A stretch of DNA of 18,322 nucleotides from UBA11996 sp964394975 (GCA_964394975.1 CAYMZR010000034.1:1-18322), one strand, 5' to 3'; positions 8,060 to 15,837 are shown, counted from the first letter of the stretch. Translations and numbers: made by a program. Notes: generated by a model from the sequence alone, not told the origin.

Positions 8060-10252
8060 ATGTCATACGACAAGGAAATATTAGACGAACTGGCAATTTC
8101 AGATTTGGAATACGATCTTATAGTCGAAAGATTAGGGAGAGAACCGAATTACTTGGAACTTGGATTGTTTGGCTCACTATGGAGTGAACATTGTGGCTAC
8201 AAGCATTCGAAACCACTTTTGAAATTATTTGCCTCTGATAGTCCCAGGCTGTTAGTGAGTGCAGGAGAGGAAAACGCGGGAGTGGTGGATATTGGTGAAG
8301 GGTTCGCAATAGTTTTTAAAATCGAATCACATAATCATCCTTCAGCGATCGAGCCTTATCAGGGTGCGGCCACAGGCGTGGGAGGGATAGTAAGAGATAT
8401 CTTCGCAATGGGGGCTCGGCCAGTGGCCCTGTTAAATTCCCTAAGGTTCGGCCCACTTGAAGAGGAAAGAAACAAATATCTTTTGGATGGAGTGGTATCT
8501 GGTATTTCAGGCTATGGAAACTGCATTGGGGTCCCTAATATCGGAGGAGAGGTACTTTTTTCTGAATCTTACACTGGGAATCCACTTGTAAACGCCATGT
8601 GTATAGGGCTGTTGAAAGCCGAACAACTTATCAAGGCTACCTCTGGTAGTGCTGATAATTTACTGATATTAGCTGGGTCCGGTACAGGGAAAGATGGGAT
8701 TCATGGAGCCTCGGGGTTGGCGTCCAGAAGTTTTGAAGATGAAAGAGAATTGCGACCAACTGTTCAAGTTGGTAATCCATTTCTTGAAAAAATTTTAATT
8801 GAATCATGTTTAGAAGTGGCAAGGACTGGAAAGATTGACGGTATGCAAGATCTTGGAGCAGCTGGGTTAACGAGTGCTTCTGTGGAATGCGCAGCCAGTG
8901 GAGGATCGGGGATAGAGATTGATATAGATACAATACCTCGGAGAGACGACGGTATGACTCCTTACGAGGTGATGTTGTCTGAGACTCAGGAGCGCATGTT
9001 GATTTCTGTGAAACCAGAGAACCTTGAAATTGTGACACAAATATTTGATCGATGGGATATTGAAAATACAGTAATTGGTAGAGTGACTGACTCTAAAAAG
9101 GCACAGATTATAGGCGGTGGAGAACTGTTAGCAGATTTACCAGTTGAATTACTTACTGATCCTCCGCAATATCTGATCGATTCAATCCCTTCCCCGTATC
9201 TTGAACAGTTACAAAATTATGACTTGCATTCAATTGGTATTCCAGATATTTCTCCGAACCTGACTTTGCTCAAACTATTGTCTTCTCCCAATATAGCCTG
9301 TAAAGAATCTGTTTATCAAAGATATGATCATCAAGTACAGACCAATACCGTTATCCCCCCCGGATCAGATGGGGCCTTAATTCGAATAAAAGGAACTCAA
9401 AAAGGAATAGCCGCATCTACTGATGGCAATGGTCGTCTTTCATTTTTAGACCCGTACGTTGGTGGGCAGATAGCAGTTGCAGAAGCATGTCGAAATATTT
9501 CTTGTACCGGGTGTGAGCCGATAGCACTAACAAATTGTTTGAATTTTGGTAACCCAGAAAAGCCGGACGTCTATTTCCAACTTGAAAACTGTGTTAAAGG
9601 TATGGCCGATGCTAGCAGAGCTTTTTCTAGCCCAGTAATTAGTGGAAATGTAAGTTTATACAATGAGACCCAAAATAGCCCCATTTTTCCCACTCCTGTC
9701 GTGGGAGCCGTTGGTCTGACTGAAAATGTTGATAGACATGTTGATATAAGTTTCAAAGGTGACGGTGATACAGTGCTATTGCTGGGATCCTCTGAAGTCG
9801 TGGATGATGTCCAGTATTTTAGCGGGAGCGAATATTTGGAAGTTTTTCATGATTTGGTTGTTGGCCAGCCATCGATAGACTTGGATAAAGAAGTCGCTGT
9901 TCAGGCCCTATGTAGGAATCTCATAAAACATGATTTAGTTAAATCAGCTCATGATTGTTCTGAGGGTGGATTAGCCATTGCTTTAGCAGAATCTTGCATT
10001 AAAGGTCGTATTGGATTTATTGGGGCATTTGAATTGGGAAGTAGGTGGGATGCTCAACTTTTTGGAGAACAGCAATCAAGGATAGTAATTTCGGTCCAGG
10101 AAGATAACATTATAAAAGTTCTTGGTTTGTGTTCAGCCGCTGGTGTTGAAGTGTTAAATTTGGGAATGACTGGTGGTGAAAAATTTCGGGTGGATGGATT
10201 ACTGGATCTTTCATTGGACGAAATTTCCAAAGCTTGGATGACAGGACCATAG
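8060..10252 (+). CDS. purL: Phosphoribosylformylglycinamidine synthase, synthetase subunit PurL (small type)
   Basis: A 730-residue ATP-dependent synthetase converting FGAR to FGAM with ammonia supplied by PurQ. This is the small PurL of the three-subunit PurSQL enzyme rather than the roughly 1300-residue fused form. Visible: WSEHCGYKHS (about 41-50), ESHNHPSAIEPYQGAATGVGG in two runs (89-109), GGEVLFSESYTGNPLVN, and the mirrored second half with SGNVSLYNET and DCSEGGLAIALAES, as expected of tandem AIR-synthase-type halves. ATG at 8060 is 79 bp after purQ with no strong Shine-Dalgarno sequence. In that gap an 18-codon TTG frame (7982-8038) encodes a hydrophobic peptide; I give it no weight. 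Confidence 0.97.
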   Translation: MSYDKEILDELAISDLEYDLIVERLGREPNYLELGLFGSLWSEHCGYKHSKPLLKLFASDSPRLLVSAGEENAGVVDIGEGFAIVFKIESHNHPSAIEPYQGAATGVGGIVRDIFAMGARPVALLNSLRFGPLEEERNKYLLDGVVSGISGYGNCIGVPNIGGEVLFSESYTGNPLVNAMCIGLLKAEQLIKATSGSADNLLILAGSGTGKDGIHGASGLASRSFEDERELRPTVQVGNPFLEKILIESCLEVARTGKIDGMQDLGAAGLTSASVECAASGGSGIEIDIDTIPRRDDGMTPYEVMLSETQERMLISVKPENLEIVTQIFDRWDIENTVIGRVTDSKKAQIIGGGELLADLPVELLTDPPQYLIDSIPSPYLEQLQNYDLHSIGIPDISPNLTLLKLLSSPNIACKESVYQRYDHQVQTNTVIPPGSDGALIRIKGTQKGIAASTDGNGRLSFLDPYVGGQIAVAEACRNISCTGCEPIALTNCLNFGNPEKPDVYFQLENCVKGMADASRAFSSPVISGNVSLYNETQNSPIFPTPVVGAVGLTENVDRHVDISFKGDGDTVLLLGSSEVVDDVQYFSGSEYLEVFHDLVVGQPSIDLDKEVAVQALCRNLIKHDLVKSAHDCSEGGLAIALAESCIKGRIGFIGAFELGSRWDAQLFGEQQSRIVISVQEDNIIKVLGLCSAAGVEVLNLGMTGGEKFRVDGLLDLSLDEISKAWMTGP

Positions 10253-10296
10253 AAGATATTGACCGTTATTACCTGTCAGTTTTCTTCAGTAACAGT

Positions 10297-10325
10297 TTGA
10301 CACGGCCTATGCCCGATGCTAGATT
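10297..10325 (+). promoter_or_regulatory. Sigma70-type promoter for fmdB-dtd
   Basis: TTGACA at 10297-10302, a 17-nt spacer and TAGATT at 10320-10325 form a near-consensus promoter. The start would be near 10332, downstream of a TTG at 10328 that otherwise extends the fmdB reading frame. This supports the shorter fmdB start at 10367. Confidence 0.7.
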
Positions 10326-10366
10326 AATTGTTTGAGCGTAACAACGATATTTGGACGGTATTTAGA

Positions 10367-10717
10367 TTGCCAACGTACGATTATAGGTGTGATCAATGCG
10401 GCTCGGAATTTGAGCTTAGGCTTAGGTTTAGAGATTCTGTAGAGCAGCCGTGTAATAACTGTGACAACATTGCGACACGCCAATTTTCAGTAGTGCCCAT
10501 AGTATTTAAAGGTAGTGGGTGGTATGTGAATGACTATGGCAAAAAAGGTAGTTCTTCCGGGGCCAACACAGGAACTTCTTCATCGGAAACAACAACCAGT
10601 GAATCGAGTTCAGAGTCAAAAGCTGATAACTCCTCGAATTCAACATCGAGTAAAGACAATAAGTCTTCGTCAACTGAGCCTTCAACAGGATCAAAAACTA
10701 CTTCCCAATCCGATTAA
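10367..10717 (+). CDS. FmdB-family zinc-ribbon regulatory protein with Ser/Thr-rich tail
   Basis: A 116-residue small zinc-ribbon protein of the FmdB/CxxC-CxxC putative regulator family, whose function is poorly defined. I start at TTG 10367: it yields the family N-terminus PTYDYRCDQCG, has GGACGG about 8 nt upstream, and lies downstream of the predicted promoter, whereas the longer frame from 10328 adds 13 atypical residues. Zinc ligands are C8, C11, C29 and C32. The conserved FKGSGWYVNDY (48-58) follows. From about residue 60 the protein is a low-complexity Ser/Thr/Asn/Lys tail, probably disordered; such tails are common in the family. The stop overlaps the dtd start by one base (TAATG), so the two are coupled. 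Confidence 0.87.
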   Translation: MPTYDYRCDQCGSEFELRLRFRDSVEQPCNNCDNIATRQFSVVPIVFKGSGWYVNDYGKKGSSSGANTGTSSSETTTSESSSESKADNSSNSTSSKDNKSSSTEPSTGSKTTSQSD

Positions 10718-11160
10718 TGAGGATACTTCTTCAAAGGGTCAATTCTGCTAGTGTGAAAATTGCAGATTCCGTTGTCGGAGAAATTAAAGAAGGCCTTTTA
10801 TGTTTTGTGGGAATAGCGGCAGATGATGATACTGAGGACATCGATTACATTGTAAGCAAGACTTTGGGACTTCGAATTTTCAATAACGAATATGGGAAAT
10901 TTGATTTTTCAGTTCAGGATGTACGTGGTGACCTGTTAATAGTTAGCCAATTTACTCTATATGCTAATACCCAAAAAGGGAAAAGGCCGAGTTTTACAAA
11001 TGCAATGCCACCAATAAAAGCTTCTAGTGTTTTTGACGAGACTGTTCAAAAATTCAGAGCATCTGGCTTGAAGGTAGAAACTGGACAATTTCAAGAGGAA
11101 ATGGAAGTTTCATTGGCCAATGACGGTCCTGTCACAATTATGATCGACTCGAAAAATTGA
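10717..11160 (+). CDS. dtd: D-aminoacyl-tRNA deacylase
   Basis: A 147-residue proofreading enzyme that hydrolyses D-amino acids, and mischarged glycine, from tRNA. Family boxes are intact: MRILLQRVNSASV at the N-terminus, SQFTLYANTQKGKRP starting at 77 with the SQFT active-site motif, and NDGPVT at 135-140, whose Gly-Pro pair forms the chiral-selectivity wall. Length is standard. It overlaps the fmdB stop by one base with no own Shine-Dalgarno sequence. It is the last plus-strand gene before convergence with nadC, 27 bp away. Confidence 0.97.
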   Translation: MRILLQRVNSASVKIADSVVGEIKEGLLCFVGIAADDDTEDIDYIVSKTLGLRIFNNEYGKFDFSVQDVRGDLLIVSQFTLYANTQKGKRPSFTNAMPPIKASSVFDETVQKFRASGLKVETGQFQEEMEVSLANDGPVTIMIDSKN

Positions 11161-11191
11161 ATTAACCTGACTGGGTGAGTTTAAGGATTAA
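11161..11191. terminator. Convergent gap with weak imperfect hairpin
   Basis: The 27 bp between the dtd and nadC stops contain TTAACCT (11162-11168) facing AGGATTAA (11184-11191), which pair with one bulged base. It is AT-rich and has no U-tract. It may be a weak bidirectional terminator, but support is thin. Confidence 0.2.
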
Positions 11192-12033
11192 TCTATATCT
11201 AGACTTAGATCCAAGTTGGGCGCTGAATGGGTGATAGCCCCTACAGAGATTAGATCTACTCCAGTTTCAGCTACCGCTCTTACCGTGGAAAGATTAATGC
11301 CTCCTGAAGCTTCTGTTACTGCCTTATTCAGACATAATTCAACAGCTATTTTCATGTCTTCTGGGGCCATGTTGTCTAAAAGTATTATATCTGCACCAGC
11401 TGAAACGGCTTCTTCGGCTTGTTTGATACTTTCGACTTCAACTTCAATTTTTATTGTATGAGATGCATTTTCTTTAGCTTTTTGTATGACTCCAGTTAAA
11501 TTCAAGCCTTCAAGCTCTAACGTTTTTACATGATTATCTTTTATCAAAATTCCATCGGCTAGATTTTGTCTGTGGTTATGACCTCCTCCCATCCTTACGG
11601 CGTATTTTTCTAAGGCACGAAAGCCTGGGGTGGTTTTTCTTGTATCTACAATTCTAGAATTGGTGTGTGAGATTTCGGATACATATTTGGATGTTTCTGT
11701 TGCAACACCACTTAATTTTCTTAAGAAATTAAGGGCGGTTCTTTCGGCAGTTAATATAGATGAAAGCAAACCGCTAATTTCCAATATACGATCATTCGCA
11801 GATACTTTTGACCCATCACTAATTAGGATTTTAATTTCGAGTTTGGGATCTATTTTGCTGAATGCTTTTGCTGCTAGGTCTAGACCTGCTATAGTTCCCT
11901 GTTCGTCTGCTATAACTGTCGCTCTCCCGGTGATATTGTTGGGTATTAAAGCATCGGTTGTTGCATCCCCCATAGAATAATCTTCCATGATGGCAAGGTC
12001 TATAAGCTTTTCTATGTCAGGTGTTATCTGCAA
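11188..12033 (-). CDS. nadC: Nicotinate-nucleotide pyrophosphorylase (carboxylating)
   Basis: A 281-residue quinolinate phosphoribosyltransferase that makes nicotinate mononucleotide from quinolinate and PRPP in de novo NAD synthesis. Visible: MGDATTDAL (21-29), TRKTTPGFRALEKYAV (131-146), RMGGGHNHRQNL with the substrate-binding Arg/His set (147-158), IEVEVES around 196-202, IILLDNM, and the phosphate-loop EASGGIN. Length is typical. TTG at 12033 is the start because a full AGGAGG sits 5 nt upstream. It follows nadA by 76 bp with a stem-loop between them. It completes a miaB-nadA-nadC order; nadB is absent. Confidence 0.97.
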   Translation of the reverse strand: MQITPDIEKLIDLAIMEDYSMGDATTDALIPNNITGRATVIADEQGTIAGLDLAAKAFSKIDPKLEIKILISDGSKVSANDRILEISGLLSSILTAERTALNFLRKLSGVATETSKYVSEISHTNSRIVDTRKTTPGFRALEKYAVRMGGGHNHRQNLADGILIKDNHVKTLELEGLNLTGVIQKAKENASHTIKIEVEVESIKQAEEAVSAGADIILLDNMAPEDMKIAVELCLNKAVTEASGGINLSTVRAVAETGVDLISVGAITHSAPNLDLSLDID

Positions 12034-12049
12034 TTTTGCCTCCTAACAA

Positions 12050-12081
12050 AATGCCCGGCCAATTAAAGAGGGCAGGGCATT
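12050..12081 (-). terminator. Stem-loop between nadA and nadC
   Basis: On the minus strand AATGCCC and GGGCATT form a perfect 7-bp stem, and inside it GCC pairs with GGC across a single T-C mismatch, leaving a 10-nt loop. The stem is followed by TTGTT and then the nadC AGGAGG. It could be a partial terminator or attenuator, or an RNA processing or stabilising site between the two cistrons. The U-tract is weak, so full termination is unlikely. Confidence 0.45.
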
Positions 12082-12109
12082 AAATATTTCTTTAGGGTAA
12101 AGGACGAAT

Positions 12110-13315
12110 TTACTTAATGGATAACATTCGTTCCAGGGCTATTCTAGAAAATTTTCTGGTTTCTTCATCCACTTCAATTTGATTTACAACAATTCCCTCA
12201 AGTAATCCATCTAGGACCCAAGCAACGTATGCAGGGTGGATTCTGTACATCGTGGAACAAGGGCATACTACTGAGTCCAGGCAGAAAACATTCTTATCTG
12301 GATTTTCAGAGGCAATTCTGTTTACCAAGCTAATTTCAGTTCCCACTCCCCAACTTGTACCTGAATCCGCGTCATTAATTATTTGTTTTATGTACTCAGT
12401 GGATCCGACATAATCTGCTGATTCGACCACATCCAATGTACATTCCGGGTGAACTACAATTGATACTTCACTGTTAGCTTTTCTGGCCGAATCAATTTGT
12501 GCTGTTGTAAATCTTGTATGGACAGAGCAGTGACCTTGCCATAATATAAGTTTAGCGTTTTTAATTTCCTCAATTGTGTTTCCGCCCTGTCGTTTGAAAG
12601 GATTCCATACAATCATTTCATCAAGTTTTACTCCCTTTGTAACTGCCGTATTACGTCCCAAATGTTGGTCTGGAAGAAATAGTATTTTTTCGCCTCTCTC
12701 AAAAGCCCAATCAAAGGCAGCTGAGGCATTTGAGGAGGTACATACAATACCCCCATTTTCCCCGCACAAAGACTTAATGGCTGCTGTTGAGTTCATGTAA
12801 GTTATTGGTATCACAGAATTTCCCCCAAGAATTTCTGTGAGATCGTCCCAGCAATCCAGCACATCATCAATGTGAGCCATGTCAGCCATTGAGCAACCTG
12901 CTGTTAAGTTTGGTAGGATCACTTTTTGGTTAATATCACTCAATATGTCAGCTGTTTCAGCCATAAAATGTACTCCGCAGAAAATGATGAATTCCGCGTC
13001 TGGAGAATCTGCTGCGTGCTGGGATAATTTGAATGAATCGCCGCGGACGTCCGCGAATTGGATTACCTCGTCTCTCTGATAATGATGGCCTAGGATCATG
13101 ATTTCATTGCCTAGTTTCTTTTTCGCATCAGAGATTTTTCGTTCTAATTCTTCTGGGCTTTTCCTCATATAACTGACGGGTAGTTTTTGCCAACGGACGC
13201 CGGAGTTAAATTCTTGTTCTAGGGTTTTCGAGGTCAGTTCATCATCGGTCTGGCAAAACGAAGATTGTTCTATTTCTGTAATCGGTATGGGTTGCTTATC
13301 TATTTTTATTACCAT
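12110..13315 (-). CDS. nadA: Quinolinate synthase A
   Basis: A 401-residue [4Fe-4S] enzyme condensing iminoaspartate with dihydroxyacetone phosphate to quinolinate. Expected cluster cysteines are C113 in FCGVHFMAETA, C192 in GIVCTSSNA and one of C351/C353 in CPCSTMYRI. Other signatures are LGHHYQRDEV (75-84), PNLTAGCSMAD (135-145), YMNSTAAIK, PDQHLGRNT (215-223), VHPECTLDVVE (288-298) and the GTEISLVNRI box. The N-terminus carries about 50 residues before the conserved start, so this is the longer form of the family. ATG at 13315 has GGGGA about 9 nt upstream and lies 14 bp after the miaB stop. NadB, the usual iminoaspartate source, is not here; aspartate dehydrogenase or a distant nadB must supply it. 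Confidence 0.97.
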   Translation of the reverse strand: MVIKIDKQPIPITEIEQSSFCQTDDELTSKTLEQEFNSGVRWQKLPVSYMRKSPEELERKISDAKKKLGNEIMILGHHYQRDEVIQFADVRGDSFKLSQHAADSPDAEFIIFCGVHFMAETADILSDINQKVILPNLTAGCSMADMAHIDDVLDCWDDLTEILGGNSVIPITYMNSTAAIKSLCGENGGIVCTSSNASAAFDWAFERGEKILFLPDQHLGRNTAVTKGVKLDEMIVWNPFKRQGGNTIEEIKNAKLILWQGHCSVHTRFTTAQIDSARKANSEVSIVVHPECTLDVVESADYVGSTEYIKQIINDADSGTSWGVGTEISLVNRIASENPDKNVFCLDSVVCPCSTMYRIHPAYVAWVLDGLLEGIVVNQIEVDEETRKFSRIALERMLSIK

Positions 13316-13329
13316 CTTCTGATCCCCTG

Positions 13330-14616
13330 TTACTTCCCTGGTTCACAATGAATAGAACCTTCCAAATACCATGGGCTCGTTTCATTTATCTTTACGTTTA
13401 TCATTTGACCGGATTTCACATTTGCGTTATCGAAAAAAACCAATTTATCGTTTCTGTTTCGACCAAACCATTTCCCTTTTCTACGACCTTCTACAAGGAT
13501 TTCCTGAATTTCCCCTTTAAGTTCAGCGTTAATTCCTGTGACGATTTTTTCTTGCTCAGCGTTGATTATTTGTAATCTTTCTTTTTTTATATTTTCATTT
13601 ACATCGTCGACCATTTTCCTAGAAGCAATTGTGCCTTCACGAGTGGAGTAGGCAGCTGAATGAACTTTGTCAAACTTTATGTCCTTAATCATTTTCAGAG
13701 TGTTTGAGAATTGTTGATCCGTTTCGCCACAGAAACCGACTATTAAATCAGTGCTTATACTGACTTTGGCTACTTTCTGCCGAATTTTATCTATAAGCCG
13801 TCTATATTCTTCGTTGGTATATCCTCTACGCATGGTCCGGAGTATTTCGTTGTCTCCTGCTTGGAAAGGGAGATTTATGTTTTCACAGACTTTATCTAGT
13901 CCGTTGACCGCTTCGATTATGCTGTCTTCCATGTCATTAGGGTGCGAGGTAAGGAAACGTATTCTTTCCAATCCTCCTACTTCATTGACAGCAATTAGTA
14001 GGTCTGAAAGATTAACGTTTCCTGCCAGATCATGTCCGTATGAATCTACATTTTGACCTAGCAAAGTGATTTCCTTAACGCCTCTGGTTACCAACATTTC
14101 TGTCTCATGGACAATTTCTTCAACATTTCTGCTAGTTTCTCTGCCTCTTCTGTATGGGATGATGCAAAAGGAACAGAATTTGTCACAACCATGGATAATG
14201 GGAATGTAAGTGCTAATGGCAGGGGCAGCGGTTAAAGGGCCTACACATCCCGCTGTATCAATTTGGAGTTTCTCCCCTAGGTGTTCAATTAGTGGTTCAT
14301 ATTGCTGAGGGGCCATAAATACGTCAACGTAAGGGAATCTTTTTTCCAATGCGCTGGTATTAGGACCAACCATGCATCCCATTAAAGCGATTACTTTGTC
14401 TGGGTTTAGCTCTTTATTTGGCTTGAGACTGGTCAATGTACCCACAGCTTTGTCTTCGGCATTTTGCCTCACTACACAAGTGTTGAGGACAATAATGTCA
14501 GCATCATCTTTCGAAATTGAAGGAGCAAGGCCCATTTGATCCAGTGCGCTACTTAAGCGTTCTGAATCTGCCTTGTTCATTTGGCACCCTGTTGTCCAAA
14601 TATGATAACTTTGCAT
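13330..14616 (-). CDS. miaB: tRNA-2-methylthio-N6-isopentenyladenosine(37) methylthiotransferase
   Basis: A 428-residue radical-SAM methylthiotransferase that thiomethylates i6A37 of tRNAs reading UNN codons. Domain order: N-terminal MTTase domain with auxiliary-cluster cysteines C11, C47 and C81; radical-SAM core with C144-x3-C148-x2-C151 (GCDKFCSFCIIPYRRG); a C-terminal TRAM domain containing ILVEGRRKGKWFGRNRNDKLV. The RGRETSR, LLGQNVDSYG and ISTDLIVGFCGET segments support MiaB rather than MtaB or RimO. ATG at 14616 gives the standard N-terminus. It is 31 nt downstream of a tRNA-Ser on the same strand, so they are probably co-transcribed. That tRNA (GCU, reading AGY) is not a MiaB substrate class, so the link looks positional. 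Confidence 0.95.
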   Translation of the reverse strand: MQSYHIWTTGCQMNKADSERLSSALDQMGLAPSISKDDADIIVLNTCVVRQNAEDKAVGTLTSLKPNKELNPDKVIALMGCMVGPNTSALEKRFPYVDVFMAPQQYEPLIEHLGEKLQIDTAGCVGPLTAAPAISTYIPIIHGCDKFCSFCIIPYRRGRETSRNVEEIVHETEMLVTRGVKEITLLGQNVDSYGHDLAGNVNLSDLLIAVNEVGGLERIRFLTSHPNDMEDSIIEAVNGLDKVCENINLPFQAGDNEILRTMRRGYTNEEYRRLIDKIRQKVAKVSISTDLIVGFCGETDQQFSNTLKMIKDIKFDKVHSAAYSTREGTIASRKMVDDVNENIKKERLQIINAEQEKIVTGINAELKGEIQEILVEGRRKGKWFGRNRNDKLVFFDNANVKSGQMINVKINETSPWYLEGSIHCEPGK

Positions 14617-14647
14617 ATTTATTGCAAGCCTCGAAAGTTTGGGGGTA

Positions 14648-14739
14648 TGGCGGAGGGAATGGGATTCGAACCCATGAGAGGACTTTCATCCCCTAACCGC
14701 TTAGCAGGCGGCCGCACTAGACCTCTATGCGATCCCTCC
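14648..14739 (-). tRNA. tRNA-Ser (anticodon GCU)
   Basis: A full cloverleaf folds on the minus strand. The acceptor stem GGAGGGA pairs with TCCCTCC perfectly, followed by discriminator G and an encoded CCA. The D stem is GCA/TGC. The anticodon stem GCCGC/GCGGT encloses loop CTGCTAA with anticodon GCT at 14703-14705. A long variable arm (AGGGGA/TCCTCT) marks a class II tRNA, and the T arm is ATGGG-TTCGAAT-CCCAT. It decodes AGC/AGU serine. A promoter lies 20-50 nt upstream. Confidence 0.98.
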
Positions 14740-15053
14740 AAATTTGTTTATTGAACTTAAATTATAGGTTTCAGTATCTGGTCGTGGCAAGACCGTTAAT
14801 TGTGAAATCCGGAACTAATCTTTCCATATATACGAATAACGTTAATTATAATCCTTGACTATGATGAAATCGTTATAAAAAGCATTGAAAATAACTAAAA
14901 ATATACTTAAATTGATCTGCTTTCCGAAATCGCTGAAATCGTATTATGGCGGTGTTTAAGTTAATCATCGTGACCAAGACAAAGGCGTTAGAACAGATTT
15001 ATGGAATTTGATTCACCAATTTTCAGTTAGGTTGCGTATAGTTGGACCGAGTT
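14740..15053. other. 314-bp intergenic stretch without a gene
   Basis: Lies between the tRNA-Ser 5' end and the moaE stop. Apart from the tRNA promoter near 14761-14790 it is AT-rich with stop codons in all frames and no coding signal. Three copies of GAAATCG occur at 14866, 14926 and 14935. I see no tRNA-like fold, clear terminator or riboswitch. Confidence 0.6.
14761..14790 (-). promoter_or_regulatory. Sigma70-type promoter for tRNA-Ser and miaB-nadA-nadC
   Basis: On the minus strand, TATAAT (complement of 14761-14766) is preceded after 18 nt by TTGCCA (complement of 14785-14790). The start would be near 14754, leaving about 15 nt of leader before the mature tRNA. No terminator is visible between the tRNA and miaB, so this promoter may drive the whole four-gene block. 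GGTC/GACC arms (14780-14794) overlap the -35. Confidence 0.7.
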
Positions 15054-15503
15054 TTATGTTGAAATTGGTTTAAACCCTTCCGCGTCGCCAATCCAAACTT
15101 CTCCTCCTTCAAAGTGTTCCTTTTTCCAAATTGGAACCACCTGTTTTATTCGGTCTATTGAATATTGGCTGGCCATATAGGCTGAATCCCTGTGGGGAGA
15201 CCCAACGGCTACAATAAGGCTAGATTCGCCTATGTTAACCCTCCCTACTCTGTGAGCAATGAGTACCTTTACGTCCCATTTGATACACATTTCCTTTGCG
15301 ATTTCCTCTAGTTTGGACTCTGCCATAGGCATATAGGCTTCATATTCTAGGAATAATACTTTTCGACCATTTGTGTGATCTCTGGTTATACCGTTGAAGA
15401 TTATTGCTGCGCCATTTCGATCCTCAACAACCTCTTTCGCCAATTTACTGAGGTCTAGTTCGTCCGTAGTCATATATGTTTGATATTGAAGTTTGCTATG
15501 CAA
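15054..15503 (-). CDS. moaE: Molybdopterin synthase catalytic subunit MoaE
   Basis: A 149-residue large subunit of molybdopterin synthase, which inserts the dithiolene sulfurs carried by MoaD-thiocarboxylate into precursor Z. Signatures: FNGITRDHTNGRKV (36-49), AHRVGRVNIGESS (83-95), SPHRDSAYMAS (102-112) and the active-site segment D-R-I-K120 to PIWKKE (124-129), with K120 and K127 as the expected lysines. TTG at 15503 is chosen because GGAG lies 8 nt upstream; an ATG at 15473 would give a 10-residue shorter protein and cannot be excluded. It begins 20 bp after moaD. No other molybdenum-cofactor gene is in the window. Confidence 0.95.
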   Translation of the reverse strand: MHSKLQYQTYMTTDELDLSKLAKEVVEDRNGAAIIFNGITRDHTNGRKVLFLEYEAYMPMAESKLEEIAKEMCIKWDVKVLIAHRVGRVNIGESSLIVAVGSPHRDSAYMASQYSIDRIKQVVPIWKKEHFEGGEVWIGDAEGFKPIST

Positions 15504-15523
15504 AGATTTTGCTCCAGACTAAT

Positions 15524-15769
15524 TTACCCACCACTTACGGGAGGTATCAATGCAACCATGTCGCCGTTATTCAAAATGTAATTGTGTAACTGGTATTCCT
15601 CATTAACTGCAGCTACCATTCTATCTCTTGAACATTTAATTTCTGGGTGAGACTTTAATACAGTATCAATTAGATCCGACAGGATGCTAGATTTGGATAA
15701 TGAAAATGTTTCTGTGGTTTTACCAGATTGTTCTCGATAAACTGCAAAATATAAAACGGTAATTTCCAG
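15524..15769 (-). CDS. moaD: Molybdopterin synthase sulfur-carrier subunit MoaD, apparent CTG start
   Basis: An 81-residue ubiquitin-like sulfur carrier, the normal MoaD length, recognised by translating the minus strand. Visible: the first strand EITVLYFAVYREQSG, the middle VAAVNEEY, and the C-terminus GDMVALIPPVSGG ending in the Gly-Gly that is adenylated and thiocarboxylated. An in-frame TAG at 15773-15775 and the conserved first strand leave only CTG (15769) or ATT (15763) as start; CTG has GGAGGA about 9 nt upstream. The first in-frame ATG (15619) would remove the N-terminal half of the fold. A -1 frameshift from an ATG upstream in another frame, or a sequence error, is possible. It precedes moaE by 20 bp. 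Function is firm; the start is not. Confidence 0.85.
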   Translation of the reverse strand: MEITVLYFAVYREQSGKTTETFSLSKSSILSDLIDTVLKSHPEIKCSRDRMVAAVNEEYQLHNYILNNGDMVALIPPVSGG

Positions 15770-15837
15770 GGGCTATATTCCTCCATTGATTGTTTACTGC
15801 GATGCTGGATCAGTAGGCTAACGCTCCACCGCGTACT

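Noticed and set aside
8637..9038. 133-codon frame antisense to purL
   Set aside because: Codon-mirrored shadow of a strongly conserved gene, with no recognisable domain and no promoter or Shine-Dalgarno support.
10328..10366. TTG start extending fmdB by 13 residues
   Set aside because: It lies at or before the predicted transcription start, and FmdB proteins begin at P-T-Y-x-Y-R-C.
14648..14739. tRNA-Ser as an integration (att) site
   Set aside because: No integrase gene and no duplicated tRNA 3' end in the flanks; neighbours are housekeeping genes.
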